Shown here in pieces: positions 1 to 11,894 of a stretch of 64,000 nt of DNA (position 1 is the first letter of the stretch; each line of letters starts with the position of its first letter). The stretch is from NCBI GenBank assembly GCA_008933995.1, contig WARS01000032.1, positions 2,187,001-2,251,000 on the forward strand, written 5' to 3'. The translations under genes and the position numbers were made by a program. The notes below the pieces were generated by a model, which saw only the letters and a program-made list of their open reading frames with translations, was not told the DNA's origin and made no database searches. The stretch is from Datnioides undecimradiatus. Lineage: Eukaryota; Chordata; Actinopteri; Lobotiformes; Datnioididae.

Positions 1-1036
1 GCTGCTGCAGACCTGCTTTTCCATTTATAGAACATTAGTGCTTTTAAAATTGGACTTGCAGTTGGGCCCATATAAAGACATTCAATGTGGACTGTTTTGA
101 GTTAGGTGGGAACATTCTGCAAAGTTTCGTCCAGTTTTCATTCACGGAAAAGGACATTTTTGTTGCTAAAAATAAGAAGAACCACATATGTTTATGGAAA
201 CACCAAACTAGAAAGCAAAAATAAAAAAAATAACATGCCAGTGTTAAAATAATTGATTTAATTTCTTTGAAATATTTTACCATTTTAATTATTTTCTTTA
301 GATGAACGGAGGAAGTTAAGCAACCTGCCATTTGTCCACATTCTCCAAAGATAATATAACAAATAATAGGTAATCATTACAATACTTATTCAATTTTTGT
401 GATTAGATCTGGAAAAATAATTTTAAAAGGGCCATTTACAGAAGAACTGTAAAGAACTGTGATTCACTTCCATTTTAAAACCACGCGGACTAAAAGTTAG
501 AGGAATTAGTTTAACATATGTATTAAAACTTCTTTACAATAGGCCTCAACATTTGCACTCAGATTAATTACATGACAGTAAATTATTGCCTTCCATGGTC
601 ACCAAACAAGTACACTGCATATTTTTAACATCCAAAAATGTTGCAACTTACTGCAGAAGCAATGTACTCTGCTATGAGACAAAGTCACAACTAAGACTGG
701 ATTGACTCAGACATCTTTAAACCTGTAATCTAGCACACAAGAGTTCCATTCATATTCTACTCACAGACCAGCTTGTCACTAATCTTTATTATCACACAGC
801 AAATGAATATTCGCTAGACAAATACACCTTGATGTTGTTCCCAGTGATGTTCAGCAGGTCATTTAATCCAACACCAGGGTGTTTCCTTGCTGTACCGGTC
901 TGCAGCATGTTGCTCTAACCGAGGTTGTTAAAACCACCGTGCTGCTGTTAAAAATACATTCCCCAGAGGGCTTGCAGAGGTCTTAACGTTTAAGCAGGAC
1001 AGAAAGATTTAAGTCTCATTTAATGGAAGGTCAATA
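1..1036. other. Non-coding, nothing recognised
   Basis: AT-rich sequence with no coding-like ORF, RNA gene or repeat that I could recognise. Confidence 0.5.
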
Positions 1037-1312
1037 TTAGTGTAAAGTTCGCAGTGTGTCCTTTTCATTTTTACACCTCGAAGAATGTAATTGCCGCAGT
1101 GCACTTAAGAATTGATGCTGCGTTATTGTGTTTTCCCTTTTTCCAAATCCAGTCTGGCCGTCTGAATCCTGAACTGTGGATGGTAACATAGCAGCACTGA
1201 AGTCTGATAGACTGTATAACTCTGGCCTTTGGCTGTTGCGTGACTCATAAAAGCTTTGTCCTGTGGTTTCCTTCTTGCATTCAGAGATGACAGTTTTCTG
1301 ATTTCTAATCAT
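1037..1312 (-). other. Weak candidate minus-strand terminal exon
   Basis: An open frame of 91 codons ends SSRCKNEKDTLRTLH-stop. Its composition is not obviously random (QHQFLSALRQLHSS), and a minus-strand AATAAA lies near 789-784. No clear acceptor and no recognised protein, so it may be chance. Confidence 0.15.
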
Positions 1313-2452
1313 CCTGATTGCTAACCACTAATATGAACATCCTCATCTATTTTAGCTTTTTAAACACACTCAAACTAGCCATGTGGTTCTAGGGGTACCA
1401 GTGGTGTTAGATACACCACTTGAATCCTGATCCAATATCTATTTGATGGACCTTTTGCAGCAACAATTATTATATTATTATTATTAACAATTATATAGTG
1501 CTTTTAGTTATTGAGTTAAATATCTCAACACCTAAAAGATGAATTACCTTTGTACAGACATTAATGCTCCCAGATGATGAATCTGATTCAATGAATCAAT
1601 GACTCTGGTCAATTCCTGACATTTCCTGTAGTGCATGTGACACCTGTTTATAATATGTTAAACATTAACGTCTGAACATCAGCATGCATTGTCACCTTTG
1701 TACCAGCTAACCACAGCCTCACAGAACTACTAGTGTGACTCTTACTCTTGTTCTGACTCAACTTACAGATAAATCTGTTAAAGCCACTTCATGATCCATC
1801 AGTAAAATGCATCATAATTGTATATACAGTAAAGAAAAAGACTAAGCAATCTCGAGCAAATCTTCCTACATACTCCCACGAGAAGTTGGTCAAAATTCAG
1901 CTTGAATGATGAGCTTGAGTGATGGCTCATAGTTTGACAAATTTTCTCAAAATGAGTAACCAGGGTCTCTGTGTGTTTACACTGAGGTTCTGCAGCTCAG
2001 AGTCGAGGCAGAGAGGATCTCCTGAGCCCTGTGTTTATACTGTCTGTTTCCTGTATGGCTGTTTGGGAGCCTGTGAGGGAAGAGACACTGCAGTCAGAGA
2101 CCAATCAAACATAAACACCGAACAATGGATGATGGACGGAGGAGGACTTGCTCTAAAGACACAGTTTTTGGGGCATCTGTGTTGGTGCCATTCAAGGACA
2201 AGGACTCCACAACTTATTGTGTTGCTCTACATACATGAAAACATTCATACACAGTGAAGACAAATCAGTACTTCAGGTTCTGCCCTCAGACTTTATCTAA
2301 ATGAGCTCTGCCCTTTCCGGGTGAATTATAGTGATTAAGAAATGTGGCGATATCCCTCACAGCCATATCTGGAGTGAAAGTGACTTTCATGACACAGCTC
2401 TTTGACTCTCTGGGGTAATTACACTAAGTTGTATGTTTATGTTAACTAATAG
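1313..2452. other. Non-coding, short ATT repeat only
   Basis: There is a short (ATT)n stretch followed by an ATATAGTGCTTTT segment near 1,465-1,505, resembling interspersed-repeat ends, but it is too short to classify. The 112-codon ORF at 1919 matches no known protein. Confidence 0.4.
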
Positions 2453-2833
2453 GCCCCATGATGTTTGCCAACTGACCACAGCTGAAGCAGCGACTGACCA
2501 ACAGGCACAAGTGCTTGATCCAGTGAATGCCAGGGAAGTCTATCAGACTTTGATCCAACAGCTATCAGACGAACTCGCTACATATCAAAGCACCATCTTT
2601 CCTTATGGAAGGCCTGTCTTCCTTATCACAACAAGACCCTGCCTCTGCCTCGCACTACTGGACCCCAGCTCCTGGGTGGTCTCAGGGCTTAGCTGCGCAA
2701 TAACGATGCCGAGCTGTTCCAAGAAGACGTGGAATACAGTGAGAATGCCTCATTTCAGCCAGATAGGAACTGCCTGATAACCTTGATGGGACTGATAAGT
2801 CGAGCTGGTGTAAAGCTTGATTTCACAAAATGA
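2453..2833 (+). CDS. Possible terminal exon of an unrecognised gene, frame broken or spliced
   Basis: I do not recognise the protein. Reading starts after an acceptor-like TAATAG with PHDVCQLTTAEAATDQQAQ and runs through an amphipathic, Gln-rich helix-like stretch (VYQTLIQQLSDELATYQS). About 80 nt further on, a second frame carries coding-like sequence (NNDAELFQEDVEYSENASF, then LITLMGLISRAGVKLDFTK) to a TGA at 2831-2833. AATAAA follows at 2859-2864. The two parts can be joined in phase by a 77-nt intron (2616-2692) with a weak GTCTTC donor. However, the intervening bases also read open in the third frame (SSLSQQDPASASHYW), which instead suggests a pseudogene or a base-call error. No upstream exon was identified with confidence. 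Possible identities: a small coiled-coil/centrosomal-type protein, or a relic. Confidence 0.4.
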
Positions 2834-3368
2834 AGTAAAAGAAATGGTTGCAAGGAGAAATAAAATAAAATCTTATGTATTATGAAGATTACAGCGATTT
2901 CATATGTATGAGCAGTAAATCCCATGCATTCGTACCATGCCCATATCTGAAATTCGGTGTTTGGTGTTGTGAGTCCCATCCTGGAGAGGTAGTGAGATCT
3001 GAAACACAGTGGAGCTGGAAGGGGATGTGGGGTGCTAAATGTTGTATTCCTCTCTCTACTGCCATTGTCCCATGTCCCTGACCTGGACCTAGACCTGTAC
3101 TCTTTGTAGGAGTGGTGGATAGAGAAGGGGGGTGTGGTCTCTTCTTGTCTACCCCATTTCCTGCCTTCTACACCAGCTCTAATTGGAAATTTGGGTGGCC
3201 CTGTTTATTTACATGGTTGAAATGCAGCGAGGTTGTATTTATATTTTCATGGCGCGTTCTCAGCAGTGCTGCATTACATAGCCTTCCCCTGAGATTGCTG
3301 TGGGAGAGGGAGAGAAGAGTAGAGTAGACCAGTGGTTGAATGTGTGTGTGTGGTTGTGTGTGTCTGTA

Positions 3369-3403
<35 letters not shown>

Positions 3404-4804
3404 AGGATCGAAGAGTGATGGAGGTTGCATGAGGTCTAAGTTTAACTGTCAATCTGCAACAAATGCTATTCAGGTAAATTGCTCCCTTTCATTTTTATTT
3501 ATTTATTTTTTTTTTTTAAATTGGGTTTGTCTGCAGACTAAATCGAAAAAGGACACTACAAAATGGTTAATAAAATAAACATTGAAAGGCAAATTAGATT
3601 TTTTTTTATACTGAAAACCACATAAACTCTAAAATGTAACAAAACAAGAAAAGAAAGTAAAGGCTAAGTACATTTACTGCCAAACTGAGCTGTCCCCCTT
3701 TAGCAAATCAAAGATTCAATAAGAATCTGAATATTTAATTACAGTATTCACAGTGCAGAGTCAGAGAACTAAAGTTTAAACACGTCTTACATGAAAGAAA
3801 GAATCTGGTTATCAGCTAGGGCTCAAGTATTCAGTGGTTTATATGCCACTAGTGCTCCAAAAAGGATTCGATAAACATAAAAAAAATCCAACATAATACA
3901 TTCACAAGTTATAACTGCAAAAATGTAATCAAAATGTTAAATACGGAAGAAATGTGTCGGCGTCTAATGTCTCATCCAATACTGCTATACGAGGCTACAG
4001 TTTCCGAAATTACACACTAGCCTAAGACCTTCTGACTAAAAGGTCTCTCAGGTCCCGTAAGTATACGTGGATAAAAATTATCCTTAGATGAGCCATGTCA
4101 GAGTGGTGGCAATGTGTGTTTATCTTTCTGAGCGGGGCTGCTGAGTGGCGGAAGGCAGAGCTTTCTAGTCAGGCCATGGCTACAGAGAGCTTGGACCTGA
4201 ATCTAGATAAAGTAAACACATGAGCACACACACATGCACACTCACACACACATGCACTCACAGGGCTCTCCCGTCCTCCTCCCTGCCCGTCAGCTGGAGA
4301 CCACACACCCAGACCACACAGTCTGAGAACAGCCCGAGTCACTCTCACGCAACACAGCCCACGAGCTGTCACTCTGACCACCTCTGTCTTTCTGTCAGCG
4401 CTGGTTCTGCGTGTCACTTGACGCACACAAAACAAAGTATATGTGTGTTTAGTAAGAAGCAAAGGCAGAGAAGTGGGATCCCTAACTAGCTCTGTTCATA
4501 TGAAATCACAGGCAAACCAGGGACCATGGGAGTAACGACTCTGGGCTGATCAAAAGGGTTGGTGAACGCACTGATTGCTGCAGTCCAACCCCCCCGAATG
4601 TGTGATCATCACTTTTCTGTGGATGAAGGAGAATCCGTGCTCTTCAAGTACAACAATCAGCCAATGATACATCACTCCCTGCTGGTCACTGGTTTTACTG
4701 CACATGTATCCATGCGTTCTTGGTTGGACCAGATGGTTGGTAACCATTTACTTTGCAGCTTGAATTTCTCCTCTGTTTGTTGCCTGTCTCTGGAGGAAAT
4801 CTAG
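2834..4804. other. Non-coding stretch with (TG)n repeat
   Basis: It holds a poly(A) signal at 2859-2864, the (TG)n/(CG)n repeat near 3.37-3.40 kb, a T-run near 3.5 kb and a CA-rich stretch at about 4,225-4,262. The ORFs overlapping these repeats are artefacts of simple sequence. Confidence 0.5.
3341..3404. repeat. (TG)n microsatellite ending in (CG)n
   Basis: Interrupted TG repeat with a purer core at about 3369-3394 that passes into alternating GC (about 3395-3402). Both parts are purine-pyrimidine alternating and could form Z-DNA. Confidence 0.9.
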
Positions 4805-5956
4805 ATTATGGCGAGAACACTTCATTTCCTACTTTGCCTAATGATGTATTAGTGCAACATCCTTTATCTCCCAAACTTGTGCAAGTTGCCAGCCAAACTA
4901 AACAGGCAGCCACCCCCCTTTTCTTGCATGACTGCCAGGTAGACAACCATATTGTTCTGCTTATCAACTCATATCTGTTTATACTCATGTCCCAAGTCAT
5001 CTGATTGTTTTCCATTACTTTGCTTCTCCTTATCCGACAACTGTTATTGCTTTCCTGCCATCGTAATGTATTGGGTCAAGGATATTGTTATCTGAAGAGT
5101 CTCTGATAAACAAACATTGGAAGACAATTCAAGCTGATTAATTGTGCAGATAAAATTTTTATTTACTGTTGATGGAGAGAATTTCTCATGCCTTGTGTAG
5201 GTCATACTCAGAGAACTAATAATGATATAATGAATACTAATGGCAGGAAGAAGAAGTTACATTATAATAAAAAATGATAAAGAGTAATTGTACTCACACC
5301 TTTATATGTTTTTATCATAGAGGTCTTGACATTATCATTTGTCAGTGCCATATCTGACCATTTACACAAGCAGTGGCAATATCAGAGTGAGTGATGAGTG
5401 GTGGATTTGCAGAGTCATTGTGAGGGGTCAACATACATTAAAACAAGAATGATGTCACCAACTTCTTCCTATCCACAGGCTCAACAAGCAGGATCAGTTC
5501 AGTTTACTAAGGTTAAACAGGAGTGTCATCAAATCCTGGGCAGAGTCCTGGGATCTGACCCCAAACATACTAAGGTCATAGACTCTGAGTCTAGTGTAGA
5601 GTTACCAGAGGTGTATTTTCAAGGATAAAGGCGTAAAAAGCAAAGGGATCACATCGGGTGTTCATCAGTATTTGAACTCTGAGTTGTGCCCTTTCCCGGC
5701 TAGTAATACTAACATTGGGTTAGCTCTTTCAGAACACGTAGGCAGAATTCATTAAACAGTAACAGTACTCGCTGTACATTTCTATGCCTTTTTACTCTTT
5801 TGTATGTTTTAGTATGTTTGTTTATTTTTTTAATGAAGTATGGTGAGAGCGCTTACCTCTACCACAAAGAGATGGGGCTGACTGGTGAGATGCTCCTCTG
5901 CACATCTGCACTCCTCTGCTCGTCTGCTCAATGTCCACCGATGATTTGTGTCTGTG
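4805..5956 (+). other. Three candidate plus-strand exons, gene unrecognised
   Basis: Three open stretches have plausible splice sites. 4805-4938: acceptor ATCTAG, donor CCAG/GTAGAC, reads FPTLPNDVLVQHPLSPKLVQ. 5479-5610: acceptor CCACAG, donor CAGAG/GTGTAT, 44 codons, reads QFTKVKQECHQILGRVLG. About 5839-5956: acceptor AATGAAG after a T-rich run, donor CTGT/GTAAGT. The first ends in phase 0 and the other two are phase 0 to 0, so they could be spliced together. The third can also be read as a minus-strand exon (acceptor TTACACAG, donor GAG/GTAAGCG). No known protein was recognised. Confidence 0.25.
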
Positions 5957-6837
5957 TAAGTATAGGACAAAAATGATTTATCTCTGGAATTATTACCAGA
6001 TCAGGAACTAATTATCCAAATGTATACATTTACAGTACTTTCAAGATGACAATGCATTCAAGCCTCTTACCTGCTGCACATGTTAAACACTGGTACTAGC
6101 ATACCACACAACAATATGACCATGAGCATTTTCCTAAATTTCTTTCAATTATTTTAGTTTATTCATCTTAAATTATACTCTGATTGCAACATACACAACT
6201 CAGCAAACAGAAAACAACTTCCCGCTGTCTGCAACAGAAAACACAGGCTCAGCTATGTTAGCTAACACACGGTGATTTGTATTTTTGTTATGCTGTCACT
6301 TTTCACTCATTTTTCTGAGTGCTTAACATGATCTATCCAAAACCTTTAGGGCAGCATTAGTTGTCCTTGATAAGCAATGTATATAAACACAATCCATTCA
6401 TTTTTTATTTTTAATTAAAATGTTTGGGACATTCCTGTATTTAACGAAATTAAGCTGCATTTGCGGACAGTGGGATTCTGGAGATTTGTGGAAATAGTCT
6501 CAACGTTTTTCATCTGTTTCTTAACTAGGAGTCGTTTATTTCTTATTTGTTTCTTTAGAAAATTAACTTAATTTACATAATAAAAAATAATCTCATGTCA
6601 TAAGAATTTGTTATTAGATAGAAAACTGAAAAAGTTCTAGATTAATCCGTATTGTATTTGCTGGACTACAGTCTTAAGATGAAGAACACCTGAAGTCACT
6701 GAGATCAGTTTGTTTCTCCATCCTTCAGTGATACCTCTCCTTATCAGTGAAGGGCCGTTATGTTGTAGTATCGACTAGCTCCATTGCTATAGCGTTTAAA
6801 GCAGAGTGAAAACACACCTGCATCATTTCACACATAC

Positions 6838-7060
6838 CTTCAGACAAACTCCAGGTTCAACCTCGCCAAACACTGGACGTAACGCATCCGTCGCTTCAAA
6901 GAAGTCCCTTAGAAATCCGCTGCATAGCGTTCATAAATCCAAAATGCATTTCGCGCGTCCACATTTGCCGGCTGGGCCCAGAGACATGACGGGATTAACA
7001 CAACTCTGGGCCGCACAACCCCGGAAGTAAACCGGAAGCCAGAAATTTTTTTGAGCAACA
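6838..7060. promoter_or_regulatory. CpG-rich patch with tandem ETS sites, candidate promoter
   Basis: Within AT-rich flanks, about 6,875-7,040 has many CpGs and two close ETS-type sites (CCGGAAGT and CCGGAAGC at about 7,021-7,040), typical of TATA-less promoters. Donor-like sequences flank it on both strands: minus TGAAG/GTATGTG at 6838, plus CAACAG/GTGAGC near 7061. The direction and the gene served are unknown. Confidence 0.35.
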
Positions 7061-7201
7061 GGTGAGCACCTCGCATTGGGTTGAATTGGAGCCATTTTCT
7101 GTCAGGTATCCTGCTCCTCTAACATATTCATGGCTGTGCCAGGTGGTTTAAGGAGACACAACAGAATTAAAGTAGCGTCTATCTATCAGCAGAGCAAAAT
7201 G

Positions 7202-7224
7202 AATAAATAAATAAATAAATAAAC
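7202..7224. repeat. (AATA)n microsatellite
   Basis: About five tandem AATA units, followed by an A-rich tract. Confidence 0.85.
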
Positions 7225-9299
7225 ATTTGAACTGTGTCTATGAAAACAATAAAAAAAACAACTCACTTTGAAAACAATACAAACCTAATTTGCTTAACTG
7301 TCAAGATGAGATGAGAAGCTTTTTTGTTAGCGAGCTTGAAGTAAAGCTCTTTTCTCTGAGAACAATCAATTACAGGATATTACAAGTGCAACTTTGTCAG
7401 AGTCTTCGCTATAAATAAAGTCAGAGCACAAGGCTTATTTTGCTTTAGCTCCCATTAAAGTTTACAGCTGCCTGACAAGTTGCAGACATTTGGATGGTTA
7501 ACCAGAGAGTCATCAGAGACCCAGTCAGCCTGTTGGTGTGTAGACATTGACCTAATAAAGATCTGACTTGGATCCAAACATTGTCATATCTCCCAGGGCT
7601 ACAGGTTTTGGTCTAATCACATTTCTAAGTCATTTTGTATGCCGGACTGCCCATCATATGTTTAATCTTTACCCGAAGGCTTTTAAGCAGCTTGTGTTAT
7701 GTTAAAGTGTTTAGCATGTTGAGTTATTGATATGCTCTGTAAGATTACTGGGAAACTGGCAAGAAAGAAAGATATCCTTATCTGTTGAACATGCAATCTA
7801 CAACCACATTACCAGACAGGACCTGCTCTTCTCCCACTCACTTCTCTTGTTCTCCAGGTCCAGGTCGGCCTGGATCAGTGCAGACTTCACTCTAGAGGTG
7901 CTATATGTTTGGCCAAGCATGTCTTTCCTGCCGTCTGCTTCTCTTTTTCAGTTTTGAGAGCTTCCTCTAGCTTTTCAGTGTTAAGCACAGCATTCCCTTA
8001 TGTTTTTTCTTTTTTGTAAATATCAGTCAGGAAGACTGCCATCTTGTGGTTTGCCCTAACCATTTGATTCTCCTGCTCTACCTCTCTGACCAAGGCAATC
8101 TTTTCTCACAACACAATAATGCATTTTGTAATTATAATCCACCAATACCATAGCTTATCTATTATTCAGAAATATACCATTCTGCATAGTGGTATATTTT
8201 GATGCTAATACTTTAGTACTTGACTGAGAATTTTTATACTGTATATATATATATAGGATATTTACATGAGTAAAAGGTCTGAGTACTTTTTGTACCACTG
8301 TGTATGACCACTCAGAAACCCAGATTGGTGATCTAATACCCAACTTCAACCTTAACTGTTGGGAGGAAGCTGACAATTGTGCTTGCTCACACCTGGAAGA
8401 AAACAGAACAGATTATGGTTTTGTACTGTTAAAGAACAGATACATGACTTTAGGGTTAGGTTTAAGGTTCTTACTAACTTGTGGATCATCTTGCCACCCC
8501 ACAGAATAACCCTGCAACTACACAAACCAGCAGATGTCACCAAAACATTGCTCGGGTTATCTTCTGATGCATCTTCATTCGTTCTTGCCTCTGAGCCTTG
8601 ATCATTATAAGGCATAGAAGAATACATGAACAAATCAGTATGCTTTTTATATAAAAACTGTTTTCAGAATATGTAGCACAAAATGTGACAGAACAGAAAC
8701 ATTTTAACATGAGGACCAGAGAATATCAGCACAAAAGTGAAATCGCCGTTAAAGCCAATATATTTTTGGTGAAACCCTCCAAAAGAGTAATTATAGGTGA
8801 ATGCAACTCAGGTGAAGATTTTTACCACAAATAAAATGTTGCAGTTATTTTTTGTGGCACCTATTGTTGCTTTTTTGAAAAAGTCAGATTAAACAGTCAG
8901 ATTAATCATATAGTCACTGAGTCAAGACAGAACCAAGAGCATCACTTTCTTTTGGAGAAAGTGTTGAATGTCAGTGCTAGTTTCATTTCTCTGAATAAAA
9001 TGTGTCAGGTGATAGCTGAGCTATAAAGTGACTAAAAAGTCCGTCCCAAAGCTTTGAGTGAAGGGCTAAGGCGATGGTGCCTGGAGTAACGGCTCATACA
9101 GGCGGAAAAACTGAAGCCTCACTACAAATGATGTGGCTTCCTGCAGAGGGGGAAACACCATGGCAAATGTCTGAATGTACTTTTCTTTTTTCCTTTTGTT
9201 TTCTTCTTCTTCTTTTTTCTTTTAACCCAATATGACTCTCCTTTTGTTGCTTCTTTGTAAACCAAAAAGACAAAGCAGCACAGCAGCCAAGAGCACTAG
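7225..9299. other. Non-coding, nothing recognised
   Basis: AT-rich sequence with a short (TA)n run at about 8,242-8,256. ORFs are all short and unlike any known family on either strand. Confidence 0.4.
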
Positions 9300-11894
9300 A
9301 AAATCAATAACTTTATTTCAAAATAAGTCATTAATCCATATGCAAATGTCTATCAGTCAGTCTCTTAATTACTCCCAGTCAGCCACTGTTTAACGATATA
9401 CTGTACAAAATGTAAAATGGAAGAACCGCTTTTTAAAGTATTCACAATTATTTTGACATTTCCTCTGTAATTGGCTTTAAATGTTTTACTGTAACCGTAT
9501 TGTATAATGTGAAAAGGGTGTGTTTGTGTTTGAGTCACTGGTGTTGTAGGTGGGGGAGTCACATGTTTTATCCATAAATGTCAATTCCTGGTACCAGTAA
9601 TAGTGCAACTGTGTGACACACAACATATACCCACACACATAACAATGGCACAGACACAGCACACTGTACTAATAGCGCACTGTACATGGTGCCAGTAATG
9701 TTCTCACTATAACAATTTGCTTCTGAATGAGTCAAGAGTTTGACTATGAACTAATGTGAAACAAAAGTCAGTCAGTACAGAATCAGGGGGACTGACTACA
9801 TGTTTGAGGGAATAAAGGATTCATGCACACACACACACACATATACACACACGCCAAAAAAAAGAAAAACATTCCTGTCTGTGATTTTGGTCAGACATTT
9901 GAAGCCATTGTGAAAGTGATGTGGTTTAAGTGTGAAGGAAGTAAATGCAGAGATCGAAACTCTGGACCACAGAAGAAAAACATAACAAAACCTTAATCCC
10001 TTATACTGTAACATCAGCCGTTAGGACGTCAACAGAATGAGGACTTGCAAAACTCTTACTGATGGATATTTAAGTCTTATGATATATACGCACTGCTCAG
10101 TAGGTTGTTAGGATATTCCAGAGTGTACAAACTAAATAATGACGATTGGTGTGTCAACTCCATGATAGTAGCAAAACTGACCAGGGTGTATGATTTAGTG
10201 GCATTTAGCGGTGAGGTTGCAGATTGTAACCAAGTGAAGAACCCTCCGCTCAGACAACATGTAAGAGAACCCACAGTTGCCATGGGAAACATGAAAAGTC
10301 TTCCATGGAGTCTGTGTTTGTTTGGTTATGGCTACTGTAGAAACATGGTGTATTTATATTTTCTCAGTCTAATTAAAAAACCCTTGCAGTAAAATAGTAA
10401 AGCGTATTAAACTAGCATGATAGCCAACTAACATACATTAACCAACAGCTACTCCATTGGCTGGTGCAGTGCACAGGAACATGAGGATGCAAGCCTTTGC
10501 AATGAGCTGTTCAACTAACTAATTCAACATTTCAACGAGAAATGTTATGGTCTACTTTGAAGGAATCTAAAATCACATTATAAGATTCTTCTAGACATGA
10601 GATTTTCTTCTAGTTATAATGTTAGCAGAGCTTTGGTGTGACCATTACACTCATCTACAGCATCTCAGGCATGAGAACCAGAGAGCTCTTCCCTGGCCCA
10701 ACTTGCACTAAGGCCACAAAAGTAGTTTTTCTTCTCATTTGTGAGGCCACTAGTTTCAGGTCAAGAGGAACAGGTACGGTTTCCTTACAAGTTACAGGAT
10801 GAGTGTCATTTTTTCCAGTTAACCTCCTTCACAGTACAGTGGAAGCCATGGCCACCCATCCATGCCACTCTTTACGATGAAACAGGCTCGAGGTCCAAGC
10901 TGCTTTCTGATCATATGTTCTGGGCCAATGGTCCTCAGCCTTATTCACTTTTGAGTTGTGAGCAGTTCAGTCAAAAAAGGGTTTTCAAATCATTTCATTC
11001 CATATAAACCTGAAAATGTAAACTAAACAGTATTACACAACACATTATCATCACATAACTTAAATCAGACAATTTTCTGCTGTTAATAAGAATAAAAAGT
11101 ATTATCTTTACAAACACCTGGTAACTTTTATTATCTTTTTGCAAACAATTTATTTCAAAGGTAATGTAAAAGAGATGGATATATAGGCTTTAGTCCCCAT
11201 CTGTCATCAATTAATCAGTTTGACATAATTAAAAGAAATCTTATATTTTTAGAAGCTGACCACATTCAGTAAAAAATTATTTTTGTGGGTGCATCTTGCA
11301 ATGCCTATGACAGCCCTGAGTTATACATTTTGTGATAACAGTTTCCTCTACGACACAACCAGACCAGCGATAACATCAATTACTCTCAAATTCCAGTTGT
11401 AGATACCTGCAGTGAAACCCACACTTGGCATTTATATGCAGCAATGCCACTGTTGACTGTTCACTCACTTGTCAAAGCAAATGTTATGTAAAATACAATA
11501 AATAATACAATACGTAGTCATTCATACTCTCTTTTGTCCCTTTGACATATCAGTGTTTGTCTTAGGGGCCATTCTTCCTGTGCACCTGTGCTAGTACTTC
11601 CTGTCTCAGTCGCCCTCCTCTCCCCTCATCCCCCCACCCTCAAACCGCATCCTTCACACTGTCACAATAATACTTGTTGAGAAGAAAAAAAAACATTACT
11701 CCACAGTCACAGATACTAAGACTAAGATGCATAGGTGTGCAAGCGAAAACAACAGGGTCTTCCCCATCTCTACCCCTCAGTACTATGACAGCTTCTACCA
11801 TTTACGGTACACCAAGCGGCAGTCACAAGGGTGATAAACGAGCAGTGGTTTGCATTCACATTCATGCCCTCCTGCGTGTGTGCTTGCATGTTTG
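9300..11894 (-). other. irf4: irf4 3' UTR (inferred)
   Basis: No exon is visible between the irf4 stop codon and about 9300. On the minus strand an AATAAA signal lies at 9317-9312, which would give a 3' UTR of about 2.6 kb; mammalian IRF4 also has a long 3' UTR. Earlier AATAAA matches occur near 11.13-11.15 kb, so shorter forms are possible. The ORFs in this stretch look like chance. A short (AC)n run lies at about 9825-9850. Confidence 0.5.

Noticed and set aside
3168-3578. ORFs of 92-94 codons on both strands
   Set aside because: Their length comes from the (TG)n/(CG)n microsatellite read through in frames without stops.
1-9300. EXOC2 (the mammalian neighbour beyond IRF4)
   Set aside because: No segment resembling an exocyst Sec5 protein was found on either strand.
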